This document shows, one piece after another, positions 1 through 5,673 of a DNA stretch of 13,459 nt; positions within the stretch are counted from its first letter, which is position 1; the number at the start of each line of letters is the position of its first letter. The notes beneath the pieces were generated by a model that ran no database searches, was not told where the DNA came from, and saw nothing but the letters and a program-made list of their open reading frames with translations. The stretch covers positions 1 through 13,459 of the forward strand of contig JAUYTA010000299.1 of assembly GCA_030695265.1 (NCBI GenBank), read 5' to 3'. A program made the translations under genes and the position numbers. This DNA is from Bacteroidota bacterium (GTDB lineage: Bacteria > Bacteroidota > Bacteroidia > Bacteroidales > Prolixibacteraceae).

Positions 1-407
1 TCTTTGTCACTGAGAAAACAGATATTGTACTTGTTCCTGCAAAAGCTATAAGGTTTACTCCAGATTCGACAGCACTGGCTGCATACAATCAAAGTATTCC
101 TGAAAGTGGGGCGCAGGCTTCTGAACCACAAGCTCCACCAATCAATACTGATGCTTTTACAGATCAACAAGCTGGTGGTGAAGGCCAAACGGTTTGGATC
201 AAACAAGGGGCGATAATTCACCCTCAAAAAATTACAGTTGGCGTTACCGATGAAATTCACTACGAAGTTTTATCCGGATTAAATGAAGGCGATGAAGTAG
301 TGGTTTCGGCAACTTCGACAGGCAGCGCTAGGCAAGCAGCAACAGCAGTTAAAAGTCCGTTTATGCCACAAAGACCGGGAAGTAACCGAACAACAACAAC
401 CAAATAG
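1..407 (+). CDS. MacA/HlyD-family efflux periplasmic adaptor, 3' end only
   Basis: The reading frame is open from the window edge (first full codon at 3) to TAG at 405-407 and gives 134 C-terminal residues. It starts inside the beta-barrel region (VPAKAIRF, where MacA proteins have a similar VP-x-x-A-L/I-R-F strand). A linker rich in Gln, Ala and Pro follows, then the membrane-proximal domain with VWIKQG, KITVGVTD and the typical LSGLNEGDEVVVSAT. It ends in a basic, Thr-rich tail. Adaptors of this family join an inner-membrane transporter to an outer-membrane channel and sit in the periplasm, anchored by an N-terminal helix or lipid that lies outside this window. The stop is 2 nt before the ABC ATPase start, so the two genes are in one operon. 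The family is clear; the substrate cannot be read from the sequence. Confidence 0.88.
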   Translation, partial: FVTEKTDIVLVPAKAIRFTPDSTALAAYNQSIPESGAQASEPQAPPINTDAFTDQQAGGEGQTVWIKQGAIIHPQKITVGVTDEIHYEVLSGLNEGDEVVVSATSTGSARQAATAVKSPFMPQRPGSNRTTTTK

Positions 408-409
408 CT

Positions 410-1156
410 ATGAAGAAGACAATTATAGAAGTCAGAGACCTGAGAAAAGATTTTTACGTGGGTGAAATCACGGTACATGCCCTGAAAGGAATTAATCTCA
501 AAATTAATGAAGGCGAATTTGTTGCCATTATGGGAACCAGCGGCTCCGGAAAATCGACGATGCTGAACGTTTTGGGATGTCTGGATTTGCCAACTTCAGG
601 AAGTTATCATTTGGACGGTATCAGCATGGGCGAACTTTCGAAAAACGAACTGGCTGGTTTACGCAACAGTAAATTAGGATTTGTTTTTCAGTCGTACAAC
701 CTTTTATCGCGAACTTCGGCACTCGAAAACGTTGAACTTCCGCTTTTCTATAACACAAAAGTGAAACCGAAAGAACGTCGCGAACGTGCCGAAGCTGCGC
801 TTGAAGCCGTTGGCCTGACTGACAGGATGCACCACATGCCAAATCAGTTATCGGGAGGGCAGCAGCAACGTGTGGCCATTGCCCGCTCGCTGGTCAACGA
901 TCCGGTCGTTATTCTGGCCGACGAAGCAACCGGAAACCTTGACACCCGCACTTCCTACGAAATTATGGCGCTCCTTCAGGATTTAAATTCGAAAGGAAAA
1001 ACCATTGTATTTGTGACTCACGAAGCAGATATTGCAAAATTTATGACCCGCCAAGTGGTTTTTCGTGATGGGCATATTATCCGTGAAGAAATGGTTACCG
1101 ACCGGAACAACGCCGTTGAATTGCTTAAAGCCCTTCCCGTTGAAGAGCTCGTTTAG
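410..1156 (+). CDS. MacB/LolD-type ABC transporter ATPase
   Basis: This 248-residue nucleotide-binding subunit powers the adjacent FtsX-type permease. Every ABC motif is intact: Walker [10 protein letters not shown] at 42-50, Q-loop Gln94 in VFQSYNLL, signature LSGGQ at 147-151, Walker B VVILADE at 166-172, D-loop ending at Asp178 and H-loop His204. The length and the QSYNLL and ADEATGNLD motifs fit the MacB/LolD/FtsE branch, which drives mechanotransmission rather than carrying substrate through the membrane. In E. coli MacB the ATPase and permease are one chain; here they are separate genes, as is common in Bacteroidota. The gene starts 2 nt after the adaptor stop. Its own stop codon overlaps the first unit of a heptanucleotide repeat array. 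The function of the pump (peptide, lipid or drug export) is not determined by sequence. Confidence 0.93.
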   Translation: MKKTIIEVRDLRKDFYVGEITVHALKGINLKINEGEFVAIMGTSGSGKSTMLNVLGCLDLPTSGSYHLDGISMGELSKNELAGLRNSKLGFVFQSYNLLSRTSALENVELPLFYNTKVKPKERRERAEAALEAVGLTDRMHHMPNQLSGGQQQRVAIARSLVNDPVVILADEATGNLDTRTSYEIMALLQDLNSKGKTIVFVTHEADIAKFMTRQVVFRDGHIIREEMVTDRNNAVELLKALPVEELV

Positions 1157-1231
1157 GAGTCGGAAGACGGGAGTCAGAAGACCGAAGACGGGAGTCAGGA
1201 GACCGAAGTCGGAAGATCGAAGTCAGAAGGG
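1156..1231 (+). repeat. Heptanucleotide tandem array, consensus GRAGWCV
   Basis: Ten consecutive 7-nt units run without a gap from 1156 to 1225 and are followed by GAAGGG. The units are GGAGTCG, GAAGACG, GGAGTCA, GAAGACC, GAAGACG, GGAGTCA, GGAGACC, GAAGTCG, GAAGATC and GAAGTCA. At a larger scale, 1163-1183 and 1184-1204 form a 21-bp direct repeat with one mismatch. The array begins at the last base of the ATPase stop codon and lies inside the transporter operon, so it is transcribed. No function is known to me. Arrays of this type can change copy number by slippage. Confidence 0.85.
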
Positions 1232-1259
1232 CTTGAATATGAATAGCCTCTGATATAAC

Positions 1260-1269
1260 AGGAGGTGAT
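1260..1269 (+). promoter_or_regulatory. Full-length Shine-Dalgarno sequence
   Basis: AGGAGGTGAT is a 10-nt perfect complement of the usual bacterial 16S rRNA 3' end (ATCACCTCCT). It lies 7 nt before ATG 1277 of a 17-codon ORF. Such sites are rare in Bacteroidota, and no other gene start in this window has one, so it stands out. It is 57 nt from the permease start, too far to serve it directly. Confidence 0.6.
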
Positions 1270-1276
1270 GTAAGCA

Positions 1277-1330
1277 ATGCAATTTGGAACCCGAGCGGGT
1301 TCAACAAAATTTAAATACCAAGTATCATGA
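1277..1330 (+). CDS. Candidate 17-residue leader peptide coupled to the permease gene
   Basis: The short frame ATG 1277 to TGA 1328-1330 encodes MQFGTRAGSTKFKYQVS. Two signs favour translation. The AGGAGGTGAT site is 7 nt upstream, and the stop overlaps the permease start in the four bases ATGA (1327-1330), the standard layout for translational coupling. An inverted repeat, GAACCCG-AG-CGGGTTC (1287-1302), lies inside the frame, so a ribosome moving through it would melt that hairpin. A possible role is control of permease translation, but this is inference. The peptide has no recognisable family and may simply recruit ribosomes. The alternative is a chance ORF in decayed intergenic DNA. Confidence 0.35.
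   Translation: MQFGTRAGSTKFKYQVS
1287..1302. repeat. Short perfect inverted repeat upstream of the permease gene
   Basis: The 16 bases GAACCCG-AG-CGGGTTC form a perfect inverted repeat (a 6-bp stem with a GAGC loop in RNA). A weaker outer pairing of AATTT (1281-1285) with AAATT (1307-1311) could extend it. It could be a REP-like unit or a translational control hairpin. It has no U-tract and is not a terminator. Confidence 0.6.
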
Positions 1331-2544
1331 ATTATACAAATTCAGTAAAAATAGCCTTTAGCGCACTTAAAAGAAATAAGTTCCGGGCATTCCTTACCAT
1401 GTTGGGGATCATTATCGGGGTTGCTTCGGTGATCGTGATGCTGGCCATCGGGCAGGGTTCGAAAAAGAGCATTCAGGATCAGATGTCGGGAATGGGAACC
1501 AACCTTATTTTTGCCATGCCGGGAGCTGAACAAAAAGGCGGCGTACGGATGGGAAACAGCGACGCAAAAAACCTGAAACTGACAGATATAGATGCCATCG
1601 AAAAGAATTGCCCGGCTATCAGTGATGTTTCTCCTGAAGTACGTTCAAGCGGACAGGCAGTCGTGGGAAACCAAAACTGGCCAACCACCATTTACGGGGT
1701 AAACACAAAATATTTCAACATACGTAAATATTCGATAGGATCAGGTCGTGGTTTTTCTGATAATGAGATTCAGAGCTATGCTAAAGTGTGTTTGATAGGT
1801 CAAACAATCGTTGAAAATTTGTTTGGAAAGACCGATCCGATTGGGCAAACCATTCGGTACAAAAATATTCCGCTCCTGATTATTGGAGTATTGGGCGAAA
1901 AAGGTGAAAACGGAATGGGACAGGATCAGGACGATCTGATTATGGCTCCATACACTACCGTTCAGAAACGGATTCTGGCCATCACCCACATTCAGAGTAT
2001 TGCTGCATCGGCAGCCAGCGAAGAATTGAATGATGTTGCAATTACCCAGCTTACCGAATCGTTGCGGAGCAGCCATAAACTAAAAGCAGGCGAAGAAGAT
2101 GATTTTCAGGTGAGGTCACAGTCTGAAATGGTGCAGATGTTCAGCTCTATCAGCGATATTATGACCGCATTGCTGGGGGCCATTTCAGGAATTTCTCTGC
2201 TGGTTGGCGGTATTGGTATCATGAATATCATGTATGTGTCGGTTACCGAACGCACCCGCGAAATCGGGTTGCGGCTTTCGGTTGGCGGACGCGGAAACGA
2301 CATCCTGATGCAATTCCTGATCGAATCGATTTTATTGAGCGTTTTTGGCGGTATTATCGGAATTACACTCGGCATTGTGGCAACATCGGTTACCGCTTCA
2401 ATTATGAGCTGGCCGGTAGTTATTTCCACATTCTCAGTAGTTATGGCATTTTTGGTTTGCTCGGCCATTGGTATTTTCTTTGGATGGTATCCTGCCCGTA
2501 AAGCTGCCGGGTTGAACCCTATTGACGCGTTGAGGTACGAATAA
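1327..2544 (+). CDS. MacB-type ABC transporter permease (MacB_PCD and FtsX domains)
   Basis: This 405-residue membrane subunit pairs with the ATPase encoded just upstream. It has the four-helix MacB/LolC layout. Transmembrane helix 1 is at about 21-42 (LTMLGIIIGVASVIVMLAIG). A large periplasmic domain covers about 45-275. Three C-terminal helices lie at about 279-303, 327-352 and 363-386. The cytoplasmic stretch RTREIGLRLSVGGRGNDI at about 309-326 is the coupling helix that touches the ATPase, and the protein ends with the family-typical YPARKAAGLNPIDALRYE. Its length is normal for a stand-alone permease. ATG 1327 overlaps the TGA of a 17-codon leader ORF, and heptanucleotide arrays flank the gene on both sides. 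With the adaptor it should form a MacAB-like pump; the outer-membrane partner is not visible in this window. Confidence 0.93.
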   Translation: MNYTNSVKIAFSALKRNKFRAFLTMLGIIIGVASVIVMLAIGQGSKKSIQDQMSGMGTNLIFAMPGAEQKGGVRMGNSDAKNLKLTDIDAIEKNCPAISDVSPEVRSSGQAVVGNQNWPTTIYGVNTKYFNIRKYSIGSGRGFSDNEIQSYAKVCLIGQTIVENLFGKTDPIGQTIRYKNIPLLIIGVLGEKGENGMGQDQDDLIMAPYTTVQKRILAITHIQSIAASAASEELNDVAITQLTESLRSSHKLKAGEEDDFQVRSQSEMVQMFSSISDIMTALLGAISGISLLVGGIGIMNIMYVSVTERTREIGLRLSVGGRGNDILMQFLIESILLSVFGGIIGITLGIVATSVTASIMSWPVVISTFSVVMAFLVCSAIGIFFGWYPARKAAGLNPIDALRYE

Positions 2545-2549
2545 AAATA

Positions 2550-2630
2550 ATTTACTATTTTACTATTTACCATTGACAATTTTAAAAGCAGCACAAATCG
2601 TAAATGGTTAAATTGTAAATCGTAAATGGT
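2550..2630. repeat. AT-rich heptanucleotide repeats in opposite orientation
   Basis: The left half (2550-2584) reads ATTTACT, ATTTTACT, ATTTACC, ATTGACA. The right half (2595-2630) reads AAATCGT, AAATGGT, T, AAATTGT, AAATCGT, AAATGGT. The 14-mer AAATCGTAAATGGT occurs exactly twice, at 2595-2608 and 2617-2630. The two halves are roughly reverse complements, so the region can fold imperfectly. It fills most of the gap between the permease and kinase genes and includes the probable -33 element of the kinase promoter. Confidence 0.7.
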
Positions 2631-2642
2631 ATATTATCTTTG
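2612..2642 (+). promoter_or_regulatory. Bacteroidota-type promoter for the histidine kinase
   Basis: ATTG (2612-2615), a 19-nt spacer, and TATCTTTG (2635-2642) fit the TTTG / TAnnTTTG consensus of the Bacteroidota primary sigma factor. Transcription would start within about ten bases after the -7 box, close to ATG 2649 and just upstream of ATG 2658. The transcript would be leaderless or nearly so. The -33 element lies inside the AT-rich heptamer repeats, so repeat number could change promoter spacing. A promoter here lets the kinase be expressed separately from the pump genes. Confidence 0.6.
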
Positions 2643-2648
2643 ATAAAA

Positions 2649-3740
2649 ATGACCAACATGTTCAAGTCCATTTCCATTTCAGATAAAAAAATTGCGTTGA
2701 TCCTCCATGCCATTGCCTGGGTTATTGTTATCATTATTCCGCTTTACCTGAGCAATGCCTTTGGCGATGGAGATCAGCACCGGTTGTACCAGTTTTATGT
2801 CCACACTTTTTCGGCGGTGCTTATATTTTATGTGGGTTATTTATGGTTGGTGCCTAAATTTTTTCTTCAGGATAAAAAAGCCCTTTACCTCATAATTTTG
2901 GTTGGTTTAATCCTGGCTACTTATGGAATAACCAGTTTTATCAATGAGAACTTACTCAGTGATCCTGTTCGGGATGCAAAATTTATGGAGGCTTTTAAGA
3001 AGGCAACGGGTGAAAAAACGCCACCACCATTTAAAGTATTTGGATTCTTCAACCATGTTATAGCCTCCGTACTTATTTCTGGTTTTGCAATGGGACTTGG
3101 TGTGATGGAAAAACTGAAACAGAATGAAAAAAAGCAAAAGGAACTGGAAAAGGAAAAGCTGAATTCAGAACTGGCTTTCCTCAAGAATCAGGTCAGTCCG
3201 CACTTTTTCTTCAATACCCTGAATAATATATATGCCTTGATTGGCATCGACGGGCCAACAGCTCAGGATTCGGTGCTGAAATTATCGAAACTGATGCGCT
3301 ACCTGCTTTATGAATCAGAAAATGGTGAAACACAGATGAGCCACGAAATCGACTTCATGAAAAATTATATCGACCTGATGAAATTACGGCTGAGTCCGAG
3401 GGTAGAATTGGATATCGACTTTCCAAAAGAATTTTTGGACTTCACTTTTCCACCGCTGCTTTTTGTGCCTTTTATTGAAAATGCGTTTAAACACGGAGTC
3501 AGTTCCCGCGATCGTTCATTCATTACAATCCGGATGAAAATCGAAAACGAACAAATCAGTTTTATTTCTGAAAACAGCATTGGTAAAAGCAGTCAACCCA
3601 GTGATATGCAACATTCGGGCATTGGTTTGAAAAACGTACGAAAACGGCTCAACTTGCTGTTTCCGGAGCAACACAAACTGAAAATAGAACAAAACGAACA
3701 GATTTTTAGCGTGAAATTATCAATTGAAATAAAAAAATGA
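2649..3740 (+). CDS. LytS/YehU-type sensor histidine kinase
   Basis: This membrane kinase has 363 residues counted from ATG 2649. Four transmembrane helices lie at about 15-38, 47-68, 78-98 and 130-153. A Lys/Glu-rich coiled coil (about 155-175) leads into the His_kinase box SPHFFFNTLNN, with phospho-acceptor His185. The C-terminal ATPase domain has an N-box in FIENAFKHG and a G-box GIGLKNVRKRL. There is no separate sensor domain, so the membrane part probably senses the signal. A TTG in frame at 2640 is rejected as the start because it lies within the -7 promoter box; ATG 2658 is an equally possible start. The partner is the LytTR regulator 138 nt downstream. By position, the pair probably responds to envelope conditions or to pump substrates and controls the upstream transporter. 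Confidence 0.9.
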   Translation: MTNMFKSISISDKKIALILHAIAWVIVIIIPLYLSNAFGDGDQHRLYQFYVHTFSAVLIFYVGYLWLVPKFFLQDKKALYLIILVGLILATYGITSFINENLLSDPVRDAKFMEAFKKATGEKTPPPFKVFGFFNHVIASVLISGFAMGLGVMEKLKQNEKKQKELEKEKLNSELAFLKNQVSPHFFFNTLNNIYALIGIDGPTAQDSVLKLSKLMRYLLYESENGETQMSHEIDFMKNYIDLMKLRLSPRVELDIDFPKEFLDFTFPPLLFVPFIENAFKHGVSSRDRSFITIRMKIENEQISFISENSIGKSSQPSDMQHSGIGLKNVRKRLNLLFPEQHKLKIEQNEQIFSVKLSIEIKK

Positions 3741-3763
3741 CAGATGAACTATTCATGCCAAAA

Positions 3764-3771
3764 TACATTTG
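3764..3771 (+). promoter_or_regulatory. Possible -7 box upstream of the LytTR regulator
   Basis: TACATTTG fits TAnnTTTG, but no convincing TTG lies 19-21 nt upstream. If used, it gives a leader of roughly 100 nt that contains the C/G-rich hairpin at 3819-3864. The regulator may equally be transcribed by read-through from the kinase gene. Confidence 0.25.
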
Positions 3772-3818
3772 ACACACTGGAGAATGAAAATTATAGTGAA
3801 TTTTGCAACCTGCATTTT

Positions 3819-3864
3819 TTAAGCCTTCCCGGTTTTACCGGGGGGAGGTTTGGAGGGGGCTTTA
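3819..3864. repeat. C/G-rich hairpin element between kinase and regulator genes
   Basis: An outer stem pairs AAGCC (3821-3825) with GGCTT (3858-3862). An inner stem pairs TCCCGG with the CCGGGG that follows a TTTTA loop. The 3' arm is strongly purine-rich (GGGGGGAGG, then GGAGGGGGC). From memory, similar AAGCC...GGCTT elements with G-rich arms occur between genes in many Bacteroidota, so this looks like one member of a dispersed repeat. No run of U follows on the plus strand, so it is a poor terminator. It separates two genes that must be made together. Confidence 0.5.
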
Positions 3865-3878
3865 AATAACCAACTGGC

Positions 3879-4595
3879 ATGAAACTTAGGACCATTGCCA
3901 TCGACGACGAACCACTTGCCTTGCGATTGGTGAGCGATTACATTGAGAAAACACCTTTTCTAGAGCTGATTGCCTCATTCGACAATCCGTTAGATGCTAT
4001 CGATTTTCTATCCTCCCAATCGGTTGATTTGATTTTTGTTGATATTCAGATGCCCGACCTGACCGGAATTGAATTTGCCCGAACTTTAGAAAATGCACCA
4101 AAAATCGTATTTACCACAGCTTACGAAAAATATGCGCTTGAAGGGTTTAAACTGAATGCCATTGATTATTTACTGAAGCCTTTCAGTTACGAGGAATTTC
4201 TGAAAGCTGCACAGAAAGCCCGAAAACAGGCGGAACTGGAAGCTGCAGCATTACCGACTATTGAAGCAAACAGCCAGTTTTTGTTCCTGAAATCGGAATA
4301 CAAAATCAGACGCATCAACTTCAACGATATTTTATACATCGAAGGGCTGAAAGACTACATCAAAGTTTATACAACCGGTGAAGACAAGCCGGTTTTATCA
4401 CTCAATTCGATGAAATCGCTCGAACAAAAGCTGCCCGAGAACAAATTTATGCGGGTACACCGTTCGTTCATTGTCAACCTCGACCGGATTGAGACCATTG
4501 AGCGCAGCCGCATCATTTTTGGCAAAACCTACATTCCTGTGAGCGATCAGTATAAAGACAAATTTCAGGATTATTTGGATAAGAATTTTTTGTAG
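3879..4595 (+). CDS. LytTR-family response regulator
   Basis: This 238-residue transcription factor is the probable partner of the LytS-type kinase. The receiver domain (about 1-115) has the acidic pair Asp9/Asp10, phospho-acceptor Asp55 in FVDIQMPD, Thr80 in FTTAY, and Lys100 in LLKPF, so it should accept phosphate. A short linker rich in Ala and Glu leads to a LytTR DNA-binding domain (about 135-236), with DILYIEGLKDYIKVYT and FMRVHRSFIVNLDRI. LytTR domains bind DNA with beta strands and usually recognise paired direct repeats. The last 47 codons before the final Leu are nearly duplicated about 0.9 kb downstream, beyond the toxin-antitoxin genes. The 3' end of this gene may therefore have been exchanged during insertion of that module, but the frame here is complete. 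Confidence 0.93.
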   Translation: MKLRTIAIDDEPLALRLVSDYIEKTPFLELIASFDNPLDAIDFLSSQSVDLIFVDIQMPDLTGIEFARTLENAPKIVFTTAYEKYALEGFKLNAIDYLLKPFSYEEFLKAAQKARKQAELEAAALPTIEANSQFLFLKSEYKIRRINFNDILYIEGLKDYIKVYTTGEDKPVLSLNSMKSLEQKLPENKFMRVHRSFIVNLDRIETIERSRIIFGKTYIPVSDQYKDKFQDYLDKNFL

Positions 4596-4610
4596 CGAAA
4601 ATAAAATCTG

Positions 4611-4644
4611 ATGGGATTGATTTATAACCCATTGTAGGTTTTTT
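4611..4644. terminator. Weak bidirectional terminator between the LytTR and hepT genes
   Basis: ATGGG (4611-4615) can pair with CCCAT (4628-4632), and six T follow at 4639-4644. On the minus strand the same stem follows an A-run and leads into a T-rich stretch. The two genes converge here, so a shared terminator is expected, but the 5-bp stem is short. The hepT stop codon overlaps the T-run. Confidence 0.4.
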
Positions 4645-4987
4645 ACTTTAACATTTCTTTTACTTGCTTCTCTAAAATTGGTAAGTAACGATTCACAATT
4701 AACCAAATTACATCTTCTGAAACACTATCATATCCATGAATAATCCGATTTCTAGTATCGACAATTTTTCTGGAGTCCGTAATTTCAAAATTGGGGTTAG
4801 TCTTTAGTATTCTATCCATTGCTTCTCCAATAATTTCGATATTCCTCTCAACCGCTTTTCTGGTTTTCAAGTCGTTTTGAAAAGCATAGAAATTTCTTTC
4901 AACTGGCAAGAATTCATATATTTCAATGATGGCTTGTTCAATATCTTTTAAACACGCCAAAATATCATATTGCTTATTGTCTTGCAT
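4643..4987 (-). CDS. hepT: HepT toxin, HEPN-domain ribonuclease (DUF86)
   Basis: This 114-residue, all-helical HEPN protein is the toxin of a MntA-HepT pair. The catalytic RX4HXY motif is intact: Arg79, His84 and Tyr86 in RNRIIHGY. In characterised HepT proteins, Arg and His form the RNase site, reported to remove the 3' end of tRNAs, and the Tyr is AMPylated by MntA to silence the toxin. The length is typical (about 110-145 for the family). Start ATG 4987 overlaps the antitoxin gene by 14 bp, which indicates translational coupling with the antitoxin made first. The DNA is visibly AT-richer than the flanking signalling and lipoprotein genes, which suggests acquisition. A non-toxic HEPN protein is unlikely given the intact motif and the partner. 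Confidence 0.88.
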   Translation of the reverse strand: MQDNKQYDILACLKDIEQAIIEIYEFLPVERNFYAFQNDLKTRKAVERNIEIIGEAMDRILKTNPNFEITDSRKIVDTRNRIIHGYDSVSEDVIWLIVNRYLPILEKQVKEMLK

Positions 4988-5276
4988 AAATCAATGATTT
5001 GGAACGGTCTATGTTTTGACGAATATATGGATTTTTTATTGCCTTATTTTCAAGTAAATCTATTGGTCGTCTGAATAAATCCTGCAATGCAAATTTTAAA
5101 TTAAAATAGCTGTCAGCATAATCATAAGGGTCACTGATGTCAATATCAACAACTAAATCAATATCACTTTTCTCGGTGAAATGCTCAGTCAAAACTGACC
5201 CAAACACATATAATGATTTGACCTTATTTAGGCGACACAAATTATTGATCTCTATTTTAAATTTGTCCAGATACAT
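4974..5276 (-). CDS. mntA: MntA antitoxin, minimal nucleotidyltransferase
   Basis: This 100-residue protein has the minimal nucleotidyltransferase (MNT) fold and acts as antitoxin of HepT. The GSX10DXD signature is exact: Gly26-Ser27, ten residues, then Asp38-Ile-Asp40. A third acidic residue, Asp73, lies in RPIDLLE. In studied pairs MntA transfers AMP groups from ATP to the Tyr of HepT's RX4HXY motif. I chose ATG 5276 as the start. The TTG at 5297 adds seven residues but is the last three bases of the -7 promoter element, so it would precede the transcript. The gene is promoter-proximal and overlaps hepT by 14 bp. Its AT-rich composition matches hepT and differs from neighbouring genes. Confidence 0.87.
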   Translation of the reverse strand: MYLDKFKIEINNLCRLNKVKSLYVFGSVLTEHFTEKSDIDLVVDIDISDPYDYADSYFNLKFALQDLFRRPIDLLENKAIKNPYIRQNIDRSKSLIYARQ

Positions 5277-5294
5277 TATTTCTGAATTTTTACT

Positions 5295-5326
5295 CAAAAC
5301 TAATCAAATCTTACTCAACATGCAAA
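5295..5326 (-). promoter_or_regulatory. Promoter of the mntA-hepT operon
   Basis: Read on the minus strand, TTTG (5326-5323), a 20-nt spacer and TAGTTTTG (5302-5295) match the Bacteroidota TTTG / TAnnTTTG promoter well. Transcription should begin near 5288, giving a leader of about 12 nt before ATG 5276. The whole promoter lies in the DNA between the two LytTR gene copies, so the module carries its own promoter. Confidence 0.65.
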
Positions 5327-5354
5327 ATATAATTTTTCATCTGAGAAGCCTATT

Positions 5355-5513
5355 TTGGAAGCCAGCTTCATGCGCGTGCACCGTTCATTCATTGTCAACC
5401 TCGACCGGATTGATACCATTGAACGCAGCCGCATCATTTTTGGCAAAACCTACATTCCTGTGAGCGATCAGTACAAAGACAAATTTCAGGAATATCTGGA
5501 TAAGAATTTTTAG
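5355..5513 (+). pseudogene. Truncated second copy of the LytTR regulator gene (3' end only)
   Basis: The frame from 5355 to TAG 5511-5513 encodes LEASF followed by a stretch nearly identical to the C-terminus of the upstream LytTR regulator. From the Met codon at 5370, 47 codons align without gaps to 4449-4589. They differ at 8 of 141 nt, with 6 synonymous changes and 2 conservative ones (Glu to Asp, Asp to Glu), and share an unbroken identical run of about 50 bp. Similarity fades upstream of the Phe codon at 5367. The frame has no receiver domain, no upstream start and a stop at 5301, so it cannot make a regulator. It has the same orientation as the intact gene and forms a direct repeat around mntA-hepT. 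It may be a displaced 3' end or the remains of a paralogue. Confidence 0.85.
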
Positions 5514-5615
5514 TGAGTGGAGCTGTTCATAATTGATTCCGAATTAATATTAAGCACAAAGCGCCTCAGTTCGAATGACCCGGAGATCTGAAATCCCCCG
5601 GTCAATCTTATTAAG

Positions 5616-5653
5616 CAAAAAAAAAGAGCTACCCCGGTAAGGATCGCTCTTTT
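5616..5653 (-). terminator. Rho-independent terminator of the TPR lipoprotein gene
   Basis: On the minus strand AAAAGAGC (5653-5646) pairs with GCTCTTTT (5629-5622). An inner TACC/GGTA pairing is possible, and a T-run of nine (5625-5617) follows. It lies about 20 nt past the stop of the lipoprotein gene. Strong and correctly placed. Confidence 0.85.
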
Positions 5654-5673
5654 CAAATATTATTGGTATTCGG

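Noticed and set aside
2106..2594. A long minus-strand frame of 162 codons opposite the permease gene
   Set aside because: It mirrors the permease codons, has no recognisable motif, and runs on into the repeat region; treated as a shadow of the real gene.
1156..2630. Heptamer arrays as possible CRISPR arrays
   Set aside because: Units are 7 nt, contiguous and without spacers, and no cas gene is near.
3769..3774. TTGACA resembling a sigma-70 -35 box
   Set aside because: No matching TATAAT-like box lies 16-18 nt downstream, and Bacteroidota primary sigma factors do not use that consensus.
5137..5463. A plus-strand frame of 108 codons across mntA and the LytTR fragment
   Set aside because: It runs antisense through mntA and then out of frame through the LytTR remnant; it has no family resemblance of its own.
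5576..5604. TGACCCGG / CCGGTCA imperfect inverted repeat after the LytTR remnant
   Set aside because: The stem has a bulge, the loop is long and no T-run follows; it may be decayed intergenic repeat DNA but cannot be supported as a terminator.
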